Shown here: one piece after another, positions 21,462 through 26,679 of the stretch
Layout of the letters: each line of letters opens with the position of its first letter
How positions within the stretch are numbered: the first letter of the stretch is position 1
Source: an uncultured Collinsella sp.
GTDB taxonomy: Bacteria; Actinomycetota; Coriobacteriia; Coriobacteriales; Coriobacteriaceae
Reading direction: 5' to 3'
Length of the DNA: 26,679 bases
NCBI GenBank assembly: GCA_900551365.1
Contig: URVZ01000018.1
Span: 1 to 26,679 of the forward strand
Translations under genes and position numbers: made by a program
The notes under the pieces: generated by a model
The model's input: only the letters and a program-made list of their open reading frames with translations
The model's database searches: none
What the model was told of the DNA's origin: nothing

Positions 21462-22424
21462 CTAGTTGCCCGATGCCGTGCCTTGGCTCGAGTTGTCAGA
21501 TGCCGTGCCGGACGCGGTTCCGCTCGAGCTGTTCGAGCTGTTGGCGTTGCTGCTGTCTGCTGTGCCCGTTCCCGAAGCGGTGTCGCTCGTCTGGCCGCCC
21601 GTGCTTGGCTGCGAACCGTCAGTCGTTTGGCTTGAGACGGTCGTGCCGGATGGCGTGCCACTGTTGGCCGTAGAGGAATCGGTGCCCTGCGATTGGTCTT
21701 GGGTGTTCGAGGACGAATTGGCAGAGGTGGAACTGTCTTGCGTGTCGTCCGTTTGCGTCTGCTGATCTTGAGACCGGGTGTTGTCATTTGCATCGCTCTC
21801 GGTCGTGTGCGACGAAAGGATTGGCTCGGGGCGCTCGCCCAGACCCTCACCGGCGGTGGTGATAAGGATGGCGCCGGCGCAGGCGATGACCGCGACGATG
21901 GCGATGGCGATCGAGAAGACGATGACCTTCTTTTGCGTCTGACTGCGCTCTGCCGCCGCCTTGGCGCGCAGGCTGTTGGGGGCGACACGCGCCGTGGTCG
22001 CGCGTCCCGCAACCTGGCGCATCTCCTGCGTAGTCGCGGCGCCGCCCAGGTGCTCCTCGGCATTAAATTCAACGGGCTCATAGGCGCCGGCGGGGTAGTC
22101 GACGTCGGCGTGCGTGCCTTTGAGGGCTTTGGCGCTGGCAGAGATAAAGTGGCGGTAGACCTGCGAGGACACAACGGTGATGACCGAGCTCACGGCGGCG
22201 CCAATCACCGATCCGGCGATACCGATCTTGGAAGCAAGCGCGACGCTCGTGGCGGCAGCTGCGGCGCCGGCGATGATCTGAGGAATGGAAATGTCGTCGA
22301 ACAGGCCCTTTTTGGGCGCGATGGCCATGGTCTGTCCGATGGAATGGTTCTCGTGCACACCGTTGTTGAGCGCGGCCGGTGTCATGACGCGCGTGCGCGG
22401 CGCGTCGGTGTACTTGGTTGTCAT
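21462..22424 (-). CDS. Membrane protein with Ser/Thr/Asn/Gly-rich surface tail, function unknown
   Basis: A 320-residue protein. Residues 48-88 form an Ala/Gly-rich hydrophobic stretch (IIAGAAAAATSVALASKIGIAG-like, glycine-zipper character), residues 167-191 are a clear transmembrane helix preceded by QKK, and about 200-320 are a low-complexity tail of Ser, Thr, Asn, Gly, Gln and Asp that would be outside the cell if the helix runs inside-out. GGGAGGA precedes ATG 22424, which I prefer over the much longer upstream frame because that part has no ribosome site and poor coding character. No sorting signal (LPxTG) is seen at the C-terminus. No family recognised. The tail resembles disordered cell-wall-spanning linkers; function cannot be given. 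Confidence 0.75.
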   Translation of the reverse strand: MTTKYTDAPRTRVMTPAALNNGVHENHSIGQTMAIAPKKGLFDDISIPQIIAGAAAAATSVALASKIGIAGSVIGAAVSSVITVVSSQVYRHFISASAKALKGTHADVDYPAGAYEPVEFNAEEHLGGAATTQEMRQVAGRATTARVAPNSLRAKAAAERSQTQKKVIVFSIAIAIVAVIACAGAILITTAGEGLGERPEPILSSHTTESDANDNTRSQDQQTQTDDTQDSSTSANSSSNTQDQSQGTDSSTANSGTPSGTTVSSQTTDGSQPSTGGQTSDTASGTGTADSSNANSSNSSSGTASGTASDNSSQGTASGN

Positions 22425-22600
22425 ACGGGGTCCTCCCGGTGTAAATCTGCTTCGTTTCATGCAGCCATCAGGGTACCCACCTGATGTGAATCGTACGTGA
22501 CATTTAACAGATACCATCAACTCATCAAGGGGGGGCTTGCTGTCTTTGGTGCAATAGCTTGATGCTAAACTGGATTTACGATTGCGAGGTGGTTTACGTG

Positions 22601-22840
22601 ATGTACCCGTATATGACATTCGAAGACGGTACCGAGGTCGTTCATTCTGACCTGATTGCAGATGGGGATATCGAAAAGGTTGTCGTGCATTTTGAACGAC
22701 CGACGGCAGAGGGCTTCGACTCCGCTCGCTGTGAGTTGCCTTCCTGTTCGTGGACTGACTGGGAAGGGCGTTTTACTCAGAGTGAAAAACGAGCTTTCGA
22801 AGAGTGTTTGAGCAAATCATTTAGATTAGTTCGAGTTTAG
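22601..22840 (+). CDS. Small soluble protein of unknown function
   Basis: A 79-residue acidic protein. It begins MYPYMTFEDGTEVVHSDLI and then has VVVHFERPTAEGFDSARCELP and a C-terminal helix rich in charged residues (SEKRAFEECLSKSFRLVRV). The pattern, two or three beta strands and a helix, is that of a small compact domain; I think related short proteins occur in gut bacteria but cannot name a family. GAGGTGG at 22586-22592 supports ATG 22601; in-frame TTG 22559, ATG 22562 and GTG 22598 are alternatives. It stands 79 bases upstream of the DUF2087-type gene and may belong to the same unit. No leader-peptide cleavage motif (GG, GA) or repeated Cys/Ser core is present, so it does not look like a classical RiPP precursor. 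Confidence 0.65.
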   Translation: MYPYMTFEDGTEVVHSDLIADGDIEKVVVHFERPTAEGFDSARCELPSCSWTDWEGRFTQSEKRAFEECLSKSFRLVRV

Positions 22841-22919
22841 TTCGAATATAGAAGCCGAATGCGATGACCTAAAGCGTATGCATTTTTAGTATTAGATGCG
22901 TATGAAATGGAGGATGTGA

Positions 22920-23201
22920 ATGGATGAGCTAATAGACTTTAAAAAACGATTTCTCAAGAATGGCGAGCTGGTTTCAATTCCAAAAAAGGAAAGCTATAAA
23001 AGAATCATGCTGCTATGGGCCGTCTCTTTCTTTGAATTAAATACAAGTTATACGGAGCTTCAGGTTAATCGTGTGCTGTCACAGCTCTATCCTGATTATG
23101 CCGTGTTGAGGCGGTACTTGGTTGATTATGGATTCCTATTAAGGGATGAGCGAGGCCTGAAATACGAGGTTAATCGTGATGTTCACGGTATTGAGAGCTA
23201 G
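22920..23201 (+). CDS. DUF2087-domain protein (winged-helix-like)
   Basis: A 93-residue protein that is almost entirely a DUF2087 domain: LVSIPKKESYKRIMLLWAV, then FELNTSYTELQVNRVLSQL, then YPDYAVLRRYLVDYGFLLR and DERGLKYEV. The YTE-x2-VN-x2-L and D-x3-LRR-x-LVDYG-x2-R pattern is the domain hallmark. DUF2087 usually forms the C-terminus of small regulators; its fold and conserved Arg pair suggest nucleic-acid binding. GGAGG at 22909-22913 precedes ATG 22920. Its 3' end overlaps the transporter gene by about 23-26 bases, so it is the first gene of a coupled DUF2087-MFS-radical SAM operon and a candidate local regulator. Base composition is AT-rich. Confidence 0.82.
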   Translation: MDELIDFKKRFLKNGELVSIPKKESYKRIMLLWAVSFFELNTSYTELQVNRVLSQLYPDYAVLRRYLVDYGFLLRDERGLKYEVNRDVHGIES

Positions 23202-24363
23202 CCGTCCGGTTCGGGTCCTATATATTGCTAGAGGGATAAGCGAAATAGGCAATTGGTGTGCGAATATTGCTTTGCCAATGCTGATTTACGAGGTAACTCA
23301 CGATGTTTCTGCAACTGCTTTGATGGTCTGCTGCAGATTTGCCCCCTCTCTGTTTTCAGTTGCGCTCGCGCAGCTGCCTCAGAAGATGGGTATCGGGACA
23401 CTGCAGGCCATGAGATTGGCAGACTTAATTCGCGCGGGATTATTCGTTTGCTATATTTTTGTTGATAGTAAATGGAGTATGTTTGCTATTACGTGCGCGG
23501 TATCGCTTTGCCGAACGGCTGAAATGCCCTGCTTTTACTCGTTGTTAAGAGCCAATACGAATAGTATCAATCGCGACGTAATTAATAATTCGTTTGGGTT
23601 TCTGCAGAATTTGATGATGGTTCTGGGGCCAGTTGCCGGCGGTTTTGTTGTCGCTCAATTTGGGGCGGAGGCTGTTCTTGCATTAGACGCGCTTTCTTTT
23701 GCCGCGTCGTTCTGGTTGCTGCGAGATGTTCCGTCGGTTATCGAGGTTAATGATAAAGAGGGGATAAGCAAAAATGAAAAAAACAGGACTGCATTTAGTG
23801 ATCTTAGCGCGAAGCACTTGGCAATTGGTTTCCTATTAATCGATATTTCTAGTGGCGTGGCATTCGGCTCTCTGAATTCTCTTTTGCCAGCTATTGCGCA
23901 ATTGCAATTTGACTCGTCATCGATACAATACGGATTCCTTCAGAGTAGTCTTACAATCGGACTGTTGTTCGGAAATACAATATATGGTCGTTTAATTAGT
24001 GGTTCCGATTGCGTTAAATCATATTGTTTTGTGACGTATCTTGCGCTCGGTGCGTATCTGGCGTTTGGCTATCGCTATGCGTCTGGGATATCGTTTATTT
24101 TCCTTTTTATCGTCGGTGCCGGAAACGCCATTCAAGATGTGCTTCTCATAACATCGCTGCAGGATTTGGCGAGAGACGAATCTGAATCGATAAGCCTGTT
24201 TTCAATTAGGGAGTCTTTGCAATCGGTTGCTGTTGTTATTTCAACACTCCTTGTTTCGCTGTTCACGAGCATCGCGATGTTCTCAATTCTCGTTACAGGA
24301 CTTGGTGTATTTTCAATTATGATGGTAGTTGTGTTTCAATTGAATTATTTGCGAAAGATGTGA
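23176..24363 (+). CDS. MFS transporter (EntS/MFS_3-like exporter)
   Basis: A 395-residue major-facilitator protein with 12 predicted membrane helices in two halves and a charged cytoplasmic loop near residues 192-212 (NDKEGISKNEKNR). Family marks are YIARGISEIGNWCANIALPMLIYEV at the start (the MFS_3 R-x-S-x-x-G-x-W pattern) and NNSFGFLQNLMMVLGPVAGG in helix 5. Members often export siderophores, macrolides or other small products. Start is GTG 23176 or ATG 23179, both overlapping the DUF2087 gene; GAGG at 23165-23168 fits either. The next gene begins 7 bases after its stop. The role as exporter of a product made by the neighbouring radical SAM protein, or as self-protection, is inferred from context. 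Confidence 0.85.
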   Translation: MMFTVLRASRPVRVLYIARGISEIGNWCANIALPMLIYEVTHDVSATALMVCCRFAPSLFSVALAQLPQKMGIGTLQAMRLADLIRAGLFVCYIFVDSKWSMFAITCAVSLCRTAEMPCFYSLLRANTNSINRDVINNSFGFLQNLMMVLGPVAGGFVVAQFGAEAVLALDALSFAASFWLLRDVPSVIEVNDKEGISKNEKNRTAFSDLSAKHLAIGFLLIDISSGVAFGSLNSLLPAIAQLQFDSSSIQYGFLQSSLTIGLLFGNTIYGRLISGSDCVKSYCFVTYLALGAYLAFGYRYASGISFIFLFIVGAGNAIQDVLLITSLQDLARDESESISLFSIRESLQSVAVVISTLLVSLFTSIAMFSILVTGLGVFSIMMVVVFQLNYLRKM

Positions 24364-24370
24364 CGTTGAT

Positions 24371-26679
24371 ATGCCTAAAACGCTTTTAGTATTTCCCCCA
24401 GGATGGAGTCCAGTGGGGCCGTATCTTGCCTTGCCTGTTTTGAAGTCATATCTTCAAGAGGTTGAACAATATAAAGTTGACATCGTTGACTTAAACGTGG
24501 AATTTTACGATGACCTCCTATCTTTTAGACATGTCGAAGAGTGCTGTAAAAGGTATCGGGAATCAAAGGATTCGTTTAGTTCGAATGTTCAATTAACAAT
24601 CGAGTTGATACAAAAGTCAGCACTTAATGTTGACGAGGCAAAAGATATTTTCAGATCGAAGAGATACTTTAATCTAAAAGAAAGACAATATGCTGAAAAC
24701 ATTTTTAGAAATGCACTCTATATCATAAATCACGTCTCATATGGAGTTAAATACACGTTCAACTCCATAGATCTGCCCTATGATTATTATTCGACACCAG
24801 AAATAATGAAATCGCTTGCGGATACCTTGCATAATCCGTTTATTTCCTTCTATGAAACTGCCTTTCTTAAGCGTATTCAGAGGGAAAAAATCGAGTTTAT
24901 TGGGATTTCGGTGAGCGGCTGTTTCCAATTGATTTCTGCAGTTACGTTAGCGAAACTGATTAAAGAAGAATGTCCATCTGTTAAACACGTCTCATTGGGC
25001 GGCAATTACATTACTCGTTTAGCAGATGACTGCATGAAAGAATGGCATCCCTTTTTTGAATACATTGATTCGATAATGATGTATGACGGCGAAGAGCCGC
25101 TTGCACGTCTTCTTGAGGCTCTTGACTCTGGTGATGACAATCTCGACTGTGTTCCAAACCTTTGCCATGCTAAAGGTGGAAAGATATATAAAAACCATCG
25201 GATTGAGCAAACATTTATCAACGATACAGTTCCCGATTTCGATGGCTTCGCCCTTTCTAAATACTTCATGCCTGAGTTAATATTGCCGGTTTATTCCTCT
25301 AGGCAGTGTTTTAATCATTGCGCCTTCTGCACCATTCCCGGTGCTACCGGTGGTTGTTACCGAAAGATGCCTATATCGAGAGTATTTGAAATAATGTGTC
25401 GGTTAAATGAAAAATACGGCACGAGAGTTTTCTCTTTTGTGGATGAAACATTCGAAGGCAAAAGAATGGAGCAACTCGCGGATGAAATAAACGCATCGGG
25501 AAAAACGTTTTTCTGGCATGGAGAAACGAGGTTCTCTCCAGCCCTAAGTACAGACGTTTTCAACAAGATATACCAAAGTGGATGTAGGCAGATTCAGTTT
25601 GGCCTCGAGTCATACAACCAAAGAGTTCTTGATCTAATGAAGAAGAACACGAGAGTTGATTGGATTGATCGCAATATCCATGATTGTCTCAATGCGGGTA
25701 TTCCTGTTCATCTATTCTTTATGATTGGCTTTCCGACCGAAACTAAAGAAGAGGCTCTGAACACCTTAGCTTATACAGAGAATGTTTTGAATTATTCAAA
25801 ACAGGTATGTGGTGTTCCATATTCCACGAGAGGATTTACGAATTTTGGTCTCGTTATGGGGTCGGATGTTTGGAATCATCCCGATAAGTATGGTGTCTCT
25901 GTAATGCCGAAGTCCCAATATGAGGATTTGCGCCTCGAAGTGGATTATGTTTCAGGCACTGGTTTAACTTTAAATGAAGCAAAATCCTTATCTGATGAGC
26001 ATCATATTGATTTTTATATGCAAGAAGTCATAAACGGTAGCGACACAATTGACTTGCCCCAGCGGCTTCATATTTCAGAGGTGACCTGGATCCTAGATTC
26101 TATTCACGCTGTCAGGTATAAGGGACATTTGACCAAAGTAAAGCGACGGCTGACTAGTCTAAATCCAGCTGATCGAATCTGGCTGGATTCCAAGACCTCT
26201 GTCGTGCTCGTTGAGCCATTTGCCTACTTCTATAATTCTGAATACCATCATGTCTATGCTGTTTCCCAGTTGGTATACCTTAAGTTGGCCCGTTTATCGG
26301 AGGCCGATTGTAGCATTTCTCTTATCCTTGATCAGGGCGATCTCGAGCTGACAAGGGCGATAGAAGAACTGTTGCATTATGGATTGCTGAATACAAATAT
26401 CGATGCCGATTATGTAATGCACGATAATGGTTTTCAATTGGTTAAAAGTTCGTTTGTGAAAGAAGTCGGACGCTCAAAAGAGGGGTTAAGAGTACTGCTG
26501 AGTTGTGCCACCCATAGAATGTGTGCGGTTAATGATTTTTCGTTCGCTTTGCTTTCGTTGTTTGAAAAGCCGATTACTAAGAACGAGGTGCGCGACATTT
26601 TGAAAAAAGAGGGACTATCGGCAAGGGTTGATTTCCGATCTCAGCCGAACACATTAGGCGGACAGGCCGTTCCCGCAGC
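24371..26679 (+). CDS. B12-binding-like radical SAM protein with C-terminal winged-helix/PqqD-like region, truncated by window edge
   Basis: The frame is open from ATG 24371 to the right edge (769 residues, no stop), so the C-terminus is missing. Residues 1-270 hold an N-terminal cobalamin-binding-type domain (LLVFPPGWSPVGPYLALPVLKSYL start; LGGNYITR and MMYDGEEPLARLLEAL later) with a large helical insertion. The radical SAM core starts at PVYSSRQC with C313-x3-C317-x2-C320 (CFNHCAFC), followed by FSFVDETF, FQFGLES-like IQFGLESYN and FMIGFPTETKEEAL. From about 600 the protein changes to a region with SVVLVEPFAYFYNSEYHHVY and helices ending in ELLHYGLL, which resembles a PqqD/RRE-type winged helix. 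It lies 7 bases after the MFS gene. Best guess is a peptide- or small-molecule-modifying enzyme; the substrate is unknown. Confidence 0.8.
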   Translation, partial: MPKTLLVFPPGWSPVGPYLALPVLKSYLQEVEQYKVDIVDLNVEFYDDLLSFRHVEECCKRYRESKDSFSSNVQLTIELIQKSALNVDEAKDIFRSKRYFNLKERQYAENIFRNALYIINHVSYGVKYTFNSIDLPYDYYSTPEIMKSLADTLHNPFISFYETAFLKRIQREKIEFIGISVSGCFQLISAVTLAKLIKEECPSVKHVSLGGNYITRLADDCMKEWHPFFEYIDSIMMYDGEEPLARLLEALDSGDDNLDCVPNLCHAKGGKIYKNHRIEQTFINDTVPDFDGFALSKYFMPELILPVYSSRQCFNHCAFCTIPGATGGCYRKMPISRVFEIMCRLNEKYGTRVFSFVDETFEGKRMEQLADEINASGKTFFWHGETRFSPALSTDVFNKIYQSGCRQIQFGLESYNQRVLDLMKKNTRVDWIDRNIHDCLNAGIPVHLFFMIGFPTETKEEALNTLAYTENVLNYSKQVCGVPYSTRGFTNFGLVMGSDVWNHPDKYGVSVMPKSQYEDLRLEVDYVSGTGLTLNEAKSLSDEHHIDFYMQEVINGSDTIDLPQRLHISEVTWILDSIHAVRYKGHLTKVKRRLTSLNPADRIWLDSKTSVVLVEPFAYFYNSEYHHVYAVSQLVYLKLARLSEADCSISLILDQGDLELTRAIEELLHYGLLNTNIDADYVMHDNGFQLVKSSFVKEVGRSKEGLRVLLSCATHRMCAVNDFSFALLSLFEKPITKNEVRDILKKEGLSARVDFRSQPNTLGGQAVPA

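Noticed and set aside
22601..22840. Small protein as a RiPP precursor for the radical SAM enzyme
   Set aside because: It lacks a leader/core boundary and a repeated or Cys/Ser/Thr-rich core, and looks like a compact folded domain.
24737..25566. Short minus-strand open frames opposite the radical SAM gene
   Set aside because: They are antisense to a continuous 769-codon frame with clear radical SAM motifs and have no ribosome sites of note.
1..26679. CRISPR arrays, tRNA or rRNA genes, integrase or transposase genes
   Set aside because: I looked for regularly spaced repeats, tRNA-like cloverleaf sequences and recombinase motifs and saw none in the window.

Overview
The window looks like chromosome from a high-GC gut actinobacterium of the Coriobacteriia, most likely Collinsella or a close relative. 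This is inferred from protein style, GC-rich codon use over most of the window, strong AAGGAGG-type ribosome sites and the mix of gut-type catabolic genes; no rRNA or other marker is present to prove it.

Positions 1-2400 hold two HAD-family phosphatases (the first cut by the left edge) and a GntR/HutC-type regulator, separated by clear intrinsic terminators. From 2452 to 12994 runs a long plus-strand catabolic cluster: promoter and palindromic operator, a YfcC-type membrane transporter, an amidohydrolase, an FrlC-like epimerase, an FrlB-like SIS-domain deglycase and an FrlD-like PfkB kinase. After an internal terminator/leader come a second FrlD-like kinase, a second amidohydrolase-fold protein, a YjbQ-family protein, a BtpA-family TIM barrel and an FGGY sugar kinase. 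The frlC/frlB/frlD-like core points to uptake and breakdown of Amadori products (fructosyl-amino acids such as fructoselysine): kinase, then deglycase, gives a free amino acid plus glucose 6-phosphate. The second half has no known pathway assignment and is the most interesting metabolic part.

At 13061-13290, between the convergent FGGY kinase and tatD, lies a 230-bp non-coding element bounded by perfect 31-bp terminal inverted repeats (a MITE-like element). The minus strand then carries a TatD-family hydrolase and tcdA (t6A dehydratase). Between tcdA and the next plus-strand operon is a candidate type I toxin-antitoxin locus: a 28-residue hydrophobic peptide gene on the minus strand and, opposite its 3' end, a short antisense RNA unit with its own promoter and terminator. 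An SdpR/SdpI-like autorepressor-immunity pair and ettA (ABC-F ribosome factor) follow.

From about 18240 to 19975 the DNA becomes visibly more AT-rich and encodes a Tat-exported cysteine-peptidase-like protein and a small lipoprotein. Two GC-rich minus-strand genes follow: a protein with two end domains joined by a long acidic Pro/Ala/Glu linker, and a membrane protein with a Ser/Thr/Asn/Gly-rich tail. From about 22500 to the right edge the sequence is AT-rich again and carries a small protein, a DUF2087-type protein, an MFS transporter and a large radical-SAM/B12-binding-type protein that runs off the end. This last group looks horizontally acquired and is a candidate peptide- or natural-product-modification operon.
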